56,601 nucleotides of DNA from Oscillibacter sp. 1-3 (GCF_000403435.2 NZ_KE159711.1:1-56601); one strand, 5' to 3'. Positions 6,901 to 16,404 are shown, numbered from the stretch's first letter. Numbers and translations are program-made. The notes: generated from the sequence alone by a model not told the origin.

Positions 6901-8592
6901 ATGGCAGAGCAAATGATACAGAATATCAGCGGCGTCATTGGTGGAGAAGCCCGAGACAATGTAAGGCGGGTTGTCTGCCTGTACCGGGTGTCCTCTGTGG
7001 GACAGGTAGAGAAGGACGATATTCCCATGCAGAAGCAATACTGCCGGGAATTTGGCAAAAAACAAACTGGCTGGGAAATCGTCAAGGAATTTGCCGAGAA
7101 GGGCGTATCCGGTTTTAAGAAGTCCGCAAAGGACAGGGACGCTATTCAGGAAATCCAGAAGCTGGCCCTGCAAGGCAGGTTTGACATCCTGCTGGTGTTC
7201 ATGTTTGACCGGCTGGGCCGCAGGGACGATGAAACGCCTTTTGTGGTAGAGTGGTTCGTCAAGCAGAACATCGAAGTATGGAGCGCCATGGAGGGCCAAC
7301 AAAGATTTGACAATCACGTTGATAAACTGCTAAACTACATCCGCTACTGGCAGGCGTCCGGGGAGAGTATCAAAACCTCCATGCGTGTCAAAACACGGAT
7401 TGAACAGTTGACCCAGGAGGGCCACTTTACCGGCGGACGCGCGCCTTTTGGCTACCGGGCCGAAAAGACAGGCCGCATGAACAAGAAAAATCAGGACGTG
7501 CGAGACCTCGTGATAGACCCGGAGGACGCGGAGATCGTCAAGCTGATTTTTCAGAAATATGTCTATGAGGGTTACGGGGCGCTCCGTCTTTGCCGCTATT
7601 TCAGGGAGCAGGGCATACGAAGGAAGGACGGCGGCGAAGTGACCGTGGGCATGATTAACAGGGCCGTGAAAAACTCCATCTACATCGGTGTGATCCACAG
7701 AGGCGACAGTAAATCGGAAGTGCTGCCAGACCTGAAAATCATTGACGAGGAATTGTTTTTCAGGGCGTTGGAAATCGCCGGTGAGCGGAAGGTGCAAAAA
7801 AGAGAAGTCCCCCTCACTACAAGGGGCCGGTCCCTTTTGGTGGGAAATGTCTATTGCGGCTGCTGTGGGGCACGTCTCATGCTGGCAACCTCCGGCCACA
7901 AGTATCAGAAGAAGGACGGCACTGTAAGCACAAGCACCTGTTCCAGCTATAAGTGCTACAACAGGACATTCGCCCCTGGGAAATGTGACGGGCAGACTTC
8001 TTTCAGTGTTGAAAAGCTGGACAACCTTGTGGAGCAGATCATCCGCATCCAGCTGTCGCAAATCCAAAAGGCCCCGCCCCAAACGCTGCTTGCGAAGCAG
8101 AGAAGCCGGGAAGTTGACCTTGCCAAAATGAAAGCGAAGCGCCTGCATGACGAGTACGAACAGAAGCAGAGGGCTTATCAGGATTTACGAGCCGAGACAC
8201 TGAAAGTTATCCAGGGCAACAGCCGTTTCAGCGCCGACCTGCTGAACAGCCTGATGGACGAAACCGCCGCCCAACTGAAGGAGCTGGAAAGCCAGATACA
8301 GGCGGCAGAACTGGAAGTACGGGAAACCGTGTCCTGCGCCGAGCAGGTACAGAAGGAATACACTCAGCTGATGAATTGGGCCGAGCTGTATGACAACTGT
8401 TCCCTTGAAGCAAAGAAAATGATTGTGGCTCAGTTTGTGAAAGCCGTCCGCGTCAAGCGGGGCTATGAGCTGGATATTGAGTTCAATGTATCCTTCGAGG
8501 AATTTCAGGCTCTTTATCTGGAGCCGGAGGAAAAGGGCCGTAAACGCAAAAGGGCCGGGGAAATCCTGGCCCTTGCGGAGTGCGCTGGATAG
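6901..8592 (+). CDS. Large serine recombinase (TnpX-like integrase)
   Basis: A 563-residue large serine recombinase, which cuts and rejoins DNA to excise and insert the element. The N-terminal resolvase domain (about 20-160) holds LYRVSS with the catalytic Ser at about 31, and FMFDRLGRR. A recombinase domain follows (FGYRAEKTGR, SIYIGVIHRGD). A zinc-ribbon with CGCCGARL and a second Cys pair (CYN...GKCDG) lies at about 320-360, then a long coiled coil at 400-500. The ATG has gtgaggagtatatt upstream. It is the last plus-strand gene of the first element, as expected for an element-end integrase. Intact by length and motifs. Confidence 0.93.
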   Translation: MAEQMIQNISGVIGGEARDNVRRVVCLYRVSSVGQVEKDDIPMQKQYCREFGKKQTGWEIVKEFAEKGVSGFKKSAKDRDAIQEIQKLALQGRFDILLVFMFDRLGRRDDETPFVVEWFVKQNIEVWSAMEGQQRFDNHVDKLLNYIRYWQASGESIKTSMRVKTRIEQLTQEGHFTGGRAPFGYRAEKTGRMNKKNQDVRDLVIDPEDAEIVKLIFQKYVYEGYGALRLCRYFREQGIRRKDGGEVTVGMINRAVKNSIYIGVIHRGDSKSEVLPDLKIIDEELFFRALEIAGERKVQKREVPLTTRGRSLLVGNVYCGCCGARLMLATSGHKYQKKDGTVSTSTCSSYKCYNRTFAPGKCDGQTSFSVEKLDNLVEQIIRIQLSQIQKAPPQTLLAKQRSREVDLAKMKAKRLHDEYEQKQRAYQDLRAETLKVIQGNSRFSADLLNSLMDETAAQLKELESQIQAAELEVRETVSCAEQVQKEYTQLMNWAELYDNCSLEAKKMIVAQFVKAVRVKRGYELDIEFNVSFEEFQALYLEPEEKGRKRKRAGEILALAECAG

Positions 8593-8756
8593 GTTCCCCG
8601 GCTGATTAGTGTACTTTTAAGAAGTTCACCCGTTCCATTTTTGGTTGGTGTGAATACCCGCGAACGTACTAACTAAAAAAATATTTGTTGCTATAACCGT
8701 ACTGTTCGGCATGCTAAGCCACAAATATCAAAGAAATGCCACCGTTCTAATTCATC

Positions 8757-9602
8757 TTACTGATTCCGCAGAGGACGCACTTCCTTCAAACTCTCTTGAG
8801 CTTCACATTCTAAAATATAGGGAGTAATTTCTTCGTAAGCCTTTTCTGGCGAACCTGCTTCCGAAGGAATATATGTCCACTGCGTCAGAAAGCTGTGAGC
8901 ATAGTTGCAGTGAATATTTCCGGTATAAATCTGTACCAGAGGATCGGTGATCCAGCTTCCGTCAGCAGATGCACAGTCACTCCGATAAGTAAAGTACCGC
9001 TGTCCGTCCTTTACAAATATTATGTTCACAGTCAGTTGATCTTCTGTGATGTCCAGCCGTTCTTCTTTACCGGCCATTTCATTGTAATTATTCTCGGCTT
9101 CCACTTTTTCAAAATAAAAGTATTTCCTCCAGGCGGCCAATATCTCCTGTTCCATATCACGGTACTGGTTCGGCACTAACAGATTCAGTGTCAAATCATC
9201 CAGTACAAGCTGTTTTTCCAATTCCAAACCATCTTCTGTTTCAATAGGATTCCACTTGAAATATTCCCGGCTCACCTGTATAGACATTCCAGCGGGAGCG
9301 ATTTCGATTGGGACTTCTGGCGTATTCATAGTATATAGGGGCGTACCCTCATCATCCATCGTCTGATAATTGTATGCGTCCATGACAAACGCACCTGTTT
9401 TTTCCTCCAGCAAAGACAATAGTTTCTGGCTGCGCTGTGCGATTTCCAAATATTTTGCATCGCTTTCATCTTCTCCGCTGTTATAAACCACTGTGCGGTA
9501 AAGGGGTTCTTCCCACTTAGGCTCTGCCGGTTCCTTCCCAGCACAACTCGCAAGTATCAGCAGCATAGCCAATAACGCCGCCCATCTCAATATTTTCTTC
9601 AT
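8757..9602 (-). CDS. Lipoprotein of an ABC transporter operon
   Basis: A 281-residue putative lipoprotein. The signal peptide MKKILRWAALLAMLLILASC ends with a lipobox LASC, so the mature protein starts at Cys20 and should be anchored outside the membrane. The remainder is soluble and acidic, and I do not recognise its fold. The ATG at 9602 has aaggagcg upstream; a longer frame from 9635 is less likely. It lies 55 bp after the FtsX permease on the same strand, so it is probably the accessory component of that transporter and shares its promoter at 12935-12968. Confidence 0.75.
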   Translation of the reverse strand: MKKILRWAALLAMLLILASCAGKEPAEPKWEEPLYRTVVYNSGEDESDAKYLEIAQRSQKLLSLLEEKTGAFVMDAYNYQTMDDEGTPLYTMNTPEVPIEIAPAGMSIQVSREYFKWNPIETEDGLELEKQLVLDDLTLNLLVPNQYRDMEQEILAAWRKYFYFEKVEAENNYNEMAGKEERLDITEDQLTVNIIFVKDGQRYFTYRSDCASADGSWITDPLVQIYTGNIHCNYAHSFLTQWTYIPSEAGSPEKAYEEITPYILECEAQESLKEVRPLRNQ

Positions 9603-9657
9603 TTTACATCGCTCCTTGTTTGTTGAATGGTTCAATTTCCAGGGAAACCTGTTTTCA

Positions 9658-12225
9658 TCACTGCCGCAACCGCTCTATGATGCTGACTTTAGCAATTTGC
9701 CGGTACAAAAGCGCCGGTATCGCCACGGTCAGGAGGATAAGAAACGGATAAATCACCAACATGGGCCACATGACAAATTGATAGGTGAAGAACCAAATCC
9801 CGCTGGAAATCCCCCGCACGACTACCACAGAAAACAGAACGCCAAGGACAGCCGATGTGATAATCGTTCCCAGGGCGTAATACAGCCCCTCAAAAGAGAG
9901 CATACGCTTTAACTGCTCTCCTGTCATGCCAATGCTTTGCAGCATGGCAAATTCTTTTTTGCGGGTGATAACGCTTGTCAGGACGGAGTTGACAAAGTTT
10001 GCGATGCCGATAATTCCGATGATGATACTCAACGCCCCTCCGATGGTGATGATAAGGGAAGTGAGGTCGTCAAAGGAGCTGGTATAGGTTGCCTTGGATT
10101 CAAAATCCATGCTTGGCTCCACACTGTCGATATAGCTGTTCAAAAACTCTGTCATTTCTGCTTCCGTTCCCTCCTTCACATCAAAGGGGAAACTGACCAG
10201 ATGGGGGTTATCACACAGCGGCAGGAAGATTTCTGTCGGGAGATAGAACCGAGACTCGCCTGTGTTGCGGGTGGTGGCCGTGTTCTCGTTGGCCCGAACC
10301 TTTGCCATGATGATAAAGTCATAGCTGTCTGTAATGGTGGTGGAAAGTTCCTCCGCTTTCAGATGGTTGATCCGCACTGTATCACCCACGCTGATATTGG
10401 GGTTCTCTATGACCGTTCCATCATCGTTGCAATCCACGCTCAAAAGAATATACTGTCCCGTTTTCAGCTTTTCCAGGTCAATACTTCCCTCTACGGCCTC
10501 CATGCCGTTTAACAGAAAATCGTCCGCGCCATACAGGGCTACAAGGGGATTTCCATTCTGGTCTTTGTTATAGCTGGAAAAGGCATTGTGTTCCGTGGAA
10601 AACGGTTCTTCCAGCATACGGGAGGTATAGAGCCTGCCACCGTCCTCAAAACTATCATTTTGTTTGACAGCTTCAATAAAGCTCTCCGAAAGGTCGCTTT
10701 CGCTTTTTTCAAATTGGAACTGGAAATAGCTTGCGGTAGAGATCACGAAGTCCGTATCTAAAAATTTAGCGATATACTTGTCAATATCAAAGCCGCTGGA
10801 CAGGGTGAATATCGTGTTGAACAGCACCAAACTCAATGTCATGGACACAATCACCAGCACAGTACGTTTGCGGTTGCGGCCCAGGTTTGCCAGCGCCATA
10901 AAGTGGAGCTTCGCGCCGTGGGTCGAGTTTTTGTCCTTGGCCCTGCGCTTTCCAAACGCTGCCGTATCATTTTCCGTGTAGCGGATGGCCTCGATTGCCG
11001 AAACCGTACCGGCGATCTTCGCGGGCTTGCGGACGCTGACAAAGACAGTAAAAAGGGCAAAAGCGGCGGAACCAATGAAAATCAGAGGGTTTACCGTTAC
11101 CTTAATACCGGCGTCTGCGGTATAACTCGTTCCGTTCATCAGGAAAGGCACCAAGGCCCGGCCAATGAAGAAGCCCACCAGCAGGCCGATGGGAATACCA
11201 ACTAGGGACAGCCGGAGCGCCTGCCGGTTGATAAGCCGCTTGATCTGCCGCTTTGTTGTCCCCAGCGTTTTCAGTTGTCCATAGGATTGTATATCCTGAA
11301 TGACAGAAATCTGGAAAATGTTGTAGATAATCAAGTACCCTGTTACGATAATCAGCGCAACGCCAATGATGCCGGAAATCAGCATAGCGGGATTGTCCGT
11401 TAATGCGCCGCTCTGATAGGCCGGACTGACACGGGCGATCACATAATTGCTGTCCTCCTTGCTGCCGCCCATCGTATCGCAGGTATAGCCGGTTTCGGAA
11501 AGCAGTTGATGGAGCTGGGCCTCTATATCGCCTGTCCCTCTGAACATCACATAGGCGGTGACAATGCCAGAATAATCATTGTCCATTGGATAGGTATAGG
11601 TCAAAATATCCGAATGAGTATCCACAAAGGCTTTCGATACGATCAGCCGCCCGATGTTGCTCAAACTGTCTGTTTCCCAGAAGCCGCAGAGGGTAAAATC
11701 GGTGGTATATGACTTCCCCTTTACTTCATAGGTCAGAGAAACGGTTTCCCCGATCTGCGCCGGTACACCTAGGGCGTCCAGCGTCTTTGTGTCTGCGATG
11801 ATCTCATTTTCCGCTTCGGGCCGGTGACCTGTTGTGGGGGTGTAGCGGGCAAATTCCAGAGCGGTAGCATCCATATACCACAGGTCAGACCGCCAACGCT
11901 CCAAGCCCGGATTTTTCAGCCGGTAGGATACCGCTTTGGTATAGGCGATACGGTCAATCAAAGGATTTCCCACTATATCATTGTAAACTTCATCGCTGAT
12001 ATAATTTAAGACCGCCTGCCCATCACCGCCAGCCTTGCGGATGTTCTGATCGTGAACGGTGTCCATCAGGCCAGACCCAAGGGTGAAGATCGTGGTAAAG
12101 AGTATGGTTGTCAGAACGATTGCGATAATAGCAATGATATTTCTGCTTTTGCTGGCCTTGAAGTAGCGGCTTGACAGCTTTTTGATTACCGCGCCGTTGT
12201 TGTTGCCGAATAAAATGTCATTCAT
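9658..12225 (-). CDS. FtsX/MacB-type ABC transporter permease
   Basis: An 855-residue membrane protein with two FtsX cores. One N-terminal membrane segment (IIAIIAIVLTTILFTTIFTL) is followed by a large extracellular region to about 260, then three segments with IYNIFQISVIQDIQSYGQL and the family motif KTLGTTKRQIKRLINRQA. A second copy follows (segment at ~460, domain to ~740, then FAMLQSIGMTGEQLKRMLSF). This 10-segment layout is typical of macrolide/peptide exporters and Bce-like resistance transporters. The ATG at 12225 has aagggggcactgacg upstream and is 13 bp after the ATPase stop. With the ATPase it probably exports or removes a cell-envelope-active peptide (inference). Confidence 0.9.
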   Translation of the reverse strand: MNDILFGNNNGAVIKKLSSRYFKASKSRNIIAIIAIVLTTILFTTIFTLGSGLMDTVHDQNIRKAGGDGQAVLNYISDEVYNDIVGNPLIDRIAYTKAVSYRLKNPGLERWRSDLWYMDATALEFARYTPTTGHRPEAENEIIADTKTLDALGVPAQIGETVSLTYEVKGKSYTTDFTLCGFWETDSLSNIGRLIVSKAFVDTHSDILTYTYPMDNDYSGIVTAYVMFRGTGDIEAQLHQLLSETGYTCDTMGGSKEDSNYVIARVSPAYQSGALTDNPAMLISGIIGVALIIVTGYLIIYNIFQISVIQDIQSYGQLKTLGTTKRQIKRLINRQALRLSLVGIPIGLLVGFFIGRALVPFLMNGTSYTADAGIKVTVNPLIFIGSAAFALFTVFVSVRKPAKIAGTVSAIEAIRYTENDTAAFGKRRAKDKNSTHGAKLHFMALANLGRNRKRTVLVIVSMTLSLVLFNTIFTLSSGFDIDKYIAKFLDTDFVISTASYFQFQFEKSESDLSESFIEAVKQNDSFEDGGRLYTSRMLEEPFSTEHNAFSSYNKDQNGNPLVALYGADDFLLNGMEAVEGSIDLEKLKTGQYILLSVDCNDDGTVIENPNISVGDTVRINHLKAEELSTTITDSYDFIIMAKVRANENTATTRNTGESRFYLPTEIFLPLCDNPHLVSFPFDVKEGTEAEMTEFLNSYIDSVEPSMDFESKATYTSSFDDLTSLIITIGGALSIIIGIIGIANFVNSVLTSVITRKKEFAMLQSIGMTGEQLKRMLSFEGLYYALGTIITSAVLGVLFSVVVVRGISSGIWFFTYQFVMWPMLVIYPFLILLTVAIPALLYRQIAKVSIIERLRQ

Positions 12226-12238
12226 CGTCAGTGCCCCC

Positions 12239-12904
12239 TTACTCAAAAATCCTGCCGTCCTCAATGCGGATAATACGGTCGGCAAGCTGGGCGATCTCGT
12301 TGTTATGGGTTATCATCACCAGCGTCTGATGGAATTTGCTGCTGGTCGCTTTCAAAAGCCCCAGCACATCGCCGCTCGTCCGGCTGTCCAGATTGCCGGT
12401 GGGTTCGTCTGCCAGAACGATGGCGGGCTTGGAAACGAGGGCGCGGGCGATAGCGACGCGCTGCTGCTGTCCGCCGGACAGGTTGCCCGGCATACTGTTC
12501 AGTTTGTCCCTCAGGGCCAGCAGGCGCACCACCTCATCCATGAATTTTTTGTCCACCGTATCGCCGTCCAGCTCCACGGGCAGGACAATGTTTTCATAGA
12601 CATTCAGGACAGGGACAAGGTTGTAGTTCTGGAAGATAAAGCCGATGTTGCGCCTGCGGAAGATGGTAAGCTGCTCATCGTTCAGCTCGGACAGCTCCTT
12701 GCCCTTGATCTGAACGCTGCCGGAGGTGGGCACGTCCAGACCGCCCATCATGTTTAGCAGAGTGGACTTGCCGCTGCCGGAGGTCCCCACAATGGCGACA
12801 AATTCCCCCTGCTCAATGGAGAGGGTCACACCGTCCAGCGCCTTTGTGATGTTCGGCTCTGTGCCGTAGTATTTTTTGAGGTCAGTTGTCTGCAAAATGC
12901 TCAT
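12239..12904 (-). CDS. ABC transporter ATPase (LolD/MacB type)
   Basis: A 221-residue ATPase that powers the FtsX permease downstream. Walker A is [12 protein letters not shown], the Q-loop region is [11 protein letters not shown], the signature is [14 protein letters not shown], Walker B is [13 protein letters not shown], and the H-loop is MITHNNEIA. All catalytic residues are present. The ATG at 12904 follows gaaaggatggtgcaaccc. It heads the operon ATPase-permease-lipoprotein. The promoter at 12935-12968 carries the same 15-bp operator as the promoter of the response regulator at 16021, so the linked two-component system very probably controls it. Confidence 0.93.
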   Translation of the reverse strand: MSILQTTDLKKYYGTEPNITKALDGVTLSIEQGEFVAIVGTSGSGKSTLLNMMGGLDVPTSGSVQIKGKELSELNDEQLTIFRRRNIGFIFQNYNLVPVLNVYENIVLPVELDGDTVDKKFMDEVVRLLALRDKLNSMPGNLSGGQQQRVAIARALVSKPAIVLADEPTGNLDSRTSGDVLGLLKATSSKFHQTLVMITHNNEIAQLADRIIRIEDGRIFE

Positions 12905-12934
12905 GGGTTGCACCATCCTTTCTGTGATACTGCT

Positions 12935-12968
12935 ATCATAACAGCCAATTCTCACAGAAATGTCACAG
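12935..12968 (-). promoter_or_regulatory. Promoter with response-regulator box for the ABC operon
   Basis: On the minus strand a -10 TATGAT (12935-12940, preceded by TG) lies 13 bp from the box at 12954-12968, which reads ACAGAAATGTCACAG on the plus strand. The box holds two half-sites 11 bp apart. The identical 15-mer with identical spacing occurs at 16063-16077. Confidence 0.7.
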
Positions 12969-12981
12969 GCCGCATTTTTTC

Positions 12982-13686
12982 TTAATCATATTCCGCACAG
13001 ATATATTTGAAATCCGCCGTCCTGTTTATCGCTGATAATGCGTGTTCCTCAATGTGTTTTGACATAATTTCCACAGCATATTGGAAATTCTCGCATGGAT
13101 GGCCCATAGCACAGCGCACCATTGTAATCAGTCTCTTGTTATCGCCTTCGATGTTTTCAGACGGATAGTTGCCGGCACAGTTGCAGGAATCCTCGTCACG
13201 GTATTTCTGCCTTACCGCTTCCATTTGATCCGCTGTGCCAATCACGGCGTGGTAATCCATGTTATCGGAATCACAATAATACTCAATGAAAAGCCTTGCC
13301 ACAACATCTGTGCATTGTCGAATCTGTTCAATAATGGCATCTGCATTCTGGATAGCAAATCTCCGGATTTCCTGTCTGGCGTGTTCCTCATTTTCATAGC
13401 GGATGTACAAAAGCGTCTCATGGCCGCCCAATATGGCGGTGATGTTCTGGAGTGCTCCATCTTTACCATAGACGGCACGGAGTGTCCGGATGAGATCGTC
13501 CTCCGGCACATTGTACAGCGTCATCCCACGCCAGTCCTTCCCGACAGGAATGTCATAGGTGAGCATTTGATACTGCGCGTCATAATCAAAGGAAATCGCG
13601 TTGTCACAGTCAATGTCCTTGCTGAAACCGGCGAGGCTGTACGTGCCTGCTTTGCAGATGAGTGGAATGTCGTGCAATTCTGACAT
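12982..13686 (-). CDS. Hypothetical soluble protein, 234 residues
   Basis: I do not recognise this protein. The ATG at 13686 has an aaagggggacacctaa ribosome site. It is acidic and soluble, with no signal peptide or membrane segment. Cys residues cluster late (CNCAGNY at about 170, CAMGHPCEN at about 195). Repeated phrases such as LIRTLRAVYGKDGALQ and ENEEHARQEIRRF suggest an alpha/beta fold. It lies 77 bp upstream of the box that drives the ABC operon and on the same strand, so read-through could link it to that operon. The stretch 13687-13761 shows no gene. Confidence 0.6.
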   Translation of the reverse strand: MSELHDIPLICKAGTYSLAGFSKDIDCDNAISFDYDAQYQMLTYDIPVGKDWRGMTLYNVPEDDLIRTLRAVYGKDGALQNITAILGGHETLLYIRYENEEHARQEIRRFAIQNADAIIEQIRQCTDVVARLFIEYYCDSDNMDYHAVIGTADQMEAVRQKYRDEDSCNCAGNYPSENIEGDNKRLITMVRCAMGHPCENFQYAVEIMSKHIEEHALSAINRTADFKYICAEYD

Positions 13687-13761
13687 TTAGGTGTCCCCCT
13701 TTATTATAGTGGCCGTACTTGAAAGCAAGTAAGGTTTTTGAAGCAAAATGTCCACACAAAT

Positions 13762-14271
13762 TTATAGTTTCAAACTATATCGCAAAAGATTATATTGGTG
13801 GCCATCTTTGCTGTCTGTTTTAGCTGCTGAAGAAATCAATGAAAAGCCGAATGACTTTGCTAATCGGTTGGAAGCTGTGTTTTCATCTCTCGCTGAATAG
13901 ATAAACTCTTTTGCGCCAAATTGTTCTCTGCAATATTGAATCAGACCTTGAAGAATCTGCCTGCCAAATCCTTTCCCCACATAGTTCGGCCCCAAACATA
14001 TTCCGGCCTCCTGATATATGAAAGGCTCGATTTTCTCTACACCCGCAAACCCAATCGCCTTACCGCTTGTTTTTTCATAAACCAAATAAGTGTCATGCTC
14101 CTTCTGAAATATGATGGTTTTCGTGATTCTTATTTTAGCGGCTTCTTCGCTTGTGGTAATCGTCCACTCCATATATCTCGCGCTTTCCGGCTGTGACCAA
14201 ACATTGTGGTACATTCCCGCCCAATCCGAAAACTTTGCTTTATCTAAAATAAGGCTTTCTGTTTCAATCAT
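13762..14271 (-). CDS. GNAT-family N-acetyltransferase
   Basis: A 169-residue acetyltransferase of the RimJ/RimL-like GNAT type, which moves an acetyl group from acetyl-CoA to an amine. The family signs are SLILDKAKFSDWAGMYHNVW at the start, GICLGPNYVGKGFGRQILQG (the acetyl-CoA P-loop, motif A) and SARDENTASNRLAKSFGF (motif B). The ATG at 14271 has ggggggagtttgaac upstream; a TTG at 14277 is possible. It lies 36 bp after the histidine kinase gene on the same strand. Acetylation of the toxic substrate handled by the neighbouring transporter would make sense, but this is inference. Confidence 0.85.
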   Translation of the reverse strand: MIETESLILDKAKFSDWAGMYHNVWSQPESARYMEWTITTSEEAAKIRITKTIIFQKEHDTYLVYEKTSGKAIGFAGVEKIEPFIYQEAGICLGPNYVGKGFGRQILQGLIQYCREQFGAKEFIYSARDENTASNRLAKSFGFSLISSAAKTDSKDGHQYNLLRYSLKL

Positions 14272-14306
14272 GTTCAAACTCCCCCCAATCCTGATCGGAT
14301 TACAAA

Positions 14307-15341
14307 TTATGATCCGCGAGGAAGAAATACAGAAAATGTAGAGCCGCTGCCCACCGCCGAAGTTACTTTGATATATCCGCCCTGCATGGTGACGATCTCA
14401 CGGGCAAGATATAACCCTATGCCGATGCCCTCAACATCATGTACTTCTTCCTCACGATAGAAGCGTTTGAAGATCTTCCCCTGTCTGCTCTCCGCGATAC
14501 CCTTGCCGCTGTCCGCAATATCAATTTTCACATACAGCTCCCAGCTTTGAACGGACACCCGAATAGCGCCGCCCGCTGGCGTATACTTCACAGCATTATC
14601 CAAGATGTTAAACAGGGCTTCACTTGTCCATTTCTTATCATGGGCCAGCAGTATATCGGATGGACAATCTACGCTGACCTGAATTGTTTTCTTTTCAGCA
14701 TTCAGCAGAATACCGCCCAGCGCCGCCGCCAAAGTGTCGTAAATCGGCTGCATCTTTCTGTCCAGCGAGATCACACCGGTTTCCAGGCGGGAGGTCTTTA
14801 TCATGGCCTGCATAAGAAAGTCCAGTTTTTCGATCTGGCCGCTGGATGCCTGTAGAAATTCCTGCCGCTTTTCTTCTGTCACAGGCTGTTCAAGCAAAGT
14901 GGCGTTTACCATTTTGAGATTTGCAATGGGTGTTTTTACCTGATGGGAAATGTCGGAGATCAATTCCTGCAAATCGGCCCGCTCTTTTGCTACGCTCTCC
15001 CGGTTCTCCCGCATAGCTTCATATAGGCGGATAAGCCGGTGATTGATTTTATAAAACAGGTTTTCTTCCTCATAGACCTGCGGCAGGGCCGATGCCCCGT
15101 CCAGCATATTATCCATTGTTTCGCACAGCCTGTCCGAAAATAACACCAGCTTTCGGCGCAAAAAGGCCACGAAAAAAACTACACAGATAAACACCAGCAG
15201 GATAAACAACAGGCCCAGCCACACGATTGCCGGATTTCTGGTAAAGAGAAAAGCCGCTGTAATGGTCATAATGGAGAGCAAACCTAAAAAAGCTGCCCCA
15301 ACTGCACAGGCACGATTGATGGAAAGTTTATCTCCATTCAC
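14307..15341 (-). CDS. Sensor histidine kinase
   Basis: A 344-residue membrane sensor kinase. Two membrane segments near the N-terminus (about 8-30 and 37-60) have almost no loop between them, as in intramembrane-sensing kinases of peptide-antibiotic resistance. The dimerisation box SDISHQVKTPIANLKM holds the phospho-accepting His. The ATP-binding domain shows NILDNAVKYTP (N box), DSGKGIAE (G1), KIFKRFYR (F box) and GIGIGLYLAREI (G2). The chosen start is a GTG overlapping the regulator stop (GTGA), with gggggaa upstream; a GTG at 15362 is the alternative. It works with the response regulator immediately upstream. Confidence 0.9.
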   Translation of the reverse strand: MNGDKLSINRACAVGAAFLGLLSIMTITAAFLFTRNPAIVWLGLLFILLVFICVVFFVAFLRRKLVLFSDRLCETMDNMLDGASALPQVYEEENLFYKINHRLIRLYEAMRENRESVAKERADLQELISDISHQVKTPIANLKMVNATLLEQPVTEEKRQEFLQASSGQIEKLDFLMQAMIKTSRLETGVISLDRKMQPIYDTLAAALGGILLNAEKKTIQVSVDCPSDILLAHDKKWTSEALFNILDNAVKYTPAGGAIRVSVQSWELYVKIDIADSGKGIAESRQGKIFKRFYREEEVHDVEGIGIGLYLAREIVTMQGGYIKVTSAVGSGSTFSVFLPRGS

Positions 15342-16021
15342 TTTTTCATTCCCCCAATCCACATATAACCCATGCCGTAGACGGTCTTGATATATTGCAG
15401 GCCGTCTACTTCAATTTTCCCCCGGATGCGGCTGATCGCAACGGTCAGCGCGTGTTCATCCACAAAGTTTTCGTCTGCGTCCCACAGCTTTTCAAGAAGT
15501 ACCTGCCGGGTCAGAACGATTTGCGGATTTCTCACCAGCACCTTTAGCAAGCGGTATTCCATCGGTGTGAAGATAACCGGCTCCCCTGCGAGGGTGGCGG
15601 TCAATTCCGAAAAATTGATGGATAATGTGCCGTCTGTGTAGCAATCGCCGCCTGTCTGCTTCTCAATGCGGCCCAGCAGGGCCGAAACCTTTTTTCGGAA
15701 TACGCTGATCGGAAACGGCTTCGTCACATAATCGTCTGCTCCCAGTTCAAAGCCTTTCAGCATATCGCTCTCCATATCGTTTGCGGTCAGGAAAATCACG
15801 GCGGTATCAGGACGACGCTCTTTGATTTCCGTACAGAAATCAAAGCCGTTTCCATCAGGCAAATTGACATCCAGCACGATCAGATCATAGTCCTGCGCTT
15901 CACAGAAATTAGCTGCCGCTGATTTTGACATAGCAGCATCTACTGTGTAGCCCGCCGCCGAAAGATTGTAGCAAAGGGTATTGTTCAAAAGGCGGTCATC
16001 CTCAACGACTAAAAGCCTCAT
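15338..16021 (-). CDS. OmpR-family response regulator of the FtsX transporter module
   Basis: A 227-residue response regulator. The receiver shows VVEDD at the start, LIVLDVNLPDGNGF with the phospho-acceptor Asp at about 51, a Thr at FLTAND and Lys at DYVTKPF. The winged helix spans about 130-225 (FTPMEYRLLKVLVRNPQIVL, YIKTVYGMGYMW). Its stop overlaps the kinase start. The promoter upstream has the same operator box as the ABC operon at 12.9 kb, so it most likely activates both itself and the transporter when the kinase detects a peptide at the envelope (inference from matched sites). Confidence 0.93.
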   Translation of the reverse strand: MRLLVVEDDRLLNNTLCYNLSAAGYTVDAAMSKSAAANFCEAQDYDLIVLDVNLPDGNGFDFCTEIKERRPDTAVIFLTANDMESDMLKGFELGADDYVTKPFPISVFRKKVSALLGRIEKQTGGDCYTDGTLSINFSELTATLAGEPVIFTPMEYRLLKVLVRNPQIVLTRQVLLEKLWDADENFVDEHALTVAISRIRGKIEVDGLQYIKTVYGMGYMWIGGMKK

Positions 16022-16043
16022 GGCTTCACTTCCTTTCCCTTAT

Positions 16044-16089
16044 AGGATAACATGAAAATGTTACAGAAATGTCACAGAAACTTCACGGC
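16044..16089 (-). promoter_or_regulatory. Promoter with response-regulator box, autoregulatory
   Basis: On the minus strand a -10 TATCCT (16044-16049, preceded by TG) lies 13 bp from the box 16063-16077, plus-strand ACAGAAATGTCACAG. A third, weaker half-site TTCACGG follows another 11 bp on. Box and spacing equal those at 12935-12968. Confidence 0.7.
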
Positions 16090-16149
16090 AGTTTTCTTCT
16101 CCCTTTTCAGATTGGTGTTACGAATTGAGTCTATGGAATATGCCCTTAT

Positions 16150-16293
16150 TTACTTGATACCGTTGAGTGAATCGGCCAAGGTCCTTTTTATTGCATAAAT
16201 CGTTGCTCCATAGTAACACGCTAAAATAAGCACCACCAATAGGCTGGGAATCAATACGCCAAATTGGAATCCAATATACTCATATATTTTCGC
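16150..16293 (-). pseudogene. C-terminal remnant of an ABC permease
   Basis: A minus-strand frame of about 47 codons ends at a TAA (16150-16152). It reads KIYEYIGFQFGVLIPSLLVV, then a membrane stretch and YAIKRTLADSLN, which looks like the last membrane helix and tail of an FtsX-type permease. There is no start codon with a ribosome site, and upstream the similarity fades at about 16293. The rest of 16294-16473 has only a small hairpin region. Confidence 0.5.
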
Positions 16294-16404
16294 AAGCCTG
16301 GGTAGGGGGTGCCGTCGCAAGTGTCAGGCTTTTTTTGACAAGTGCCTATCTATCTGTAATCGCATGGCGGCATTCTCCCATATGTCGAGAAAGCAAATGG
16401 AAAG

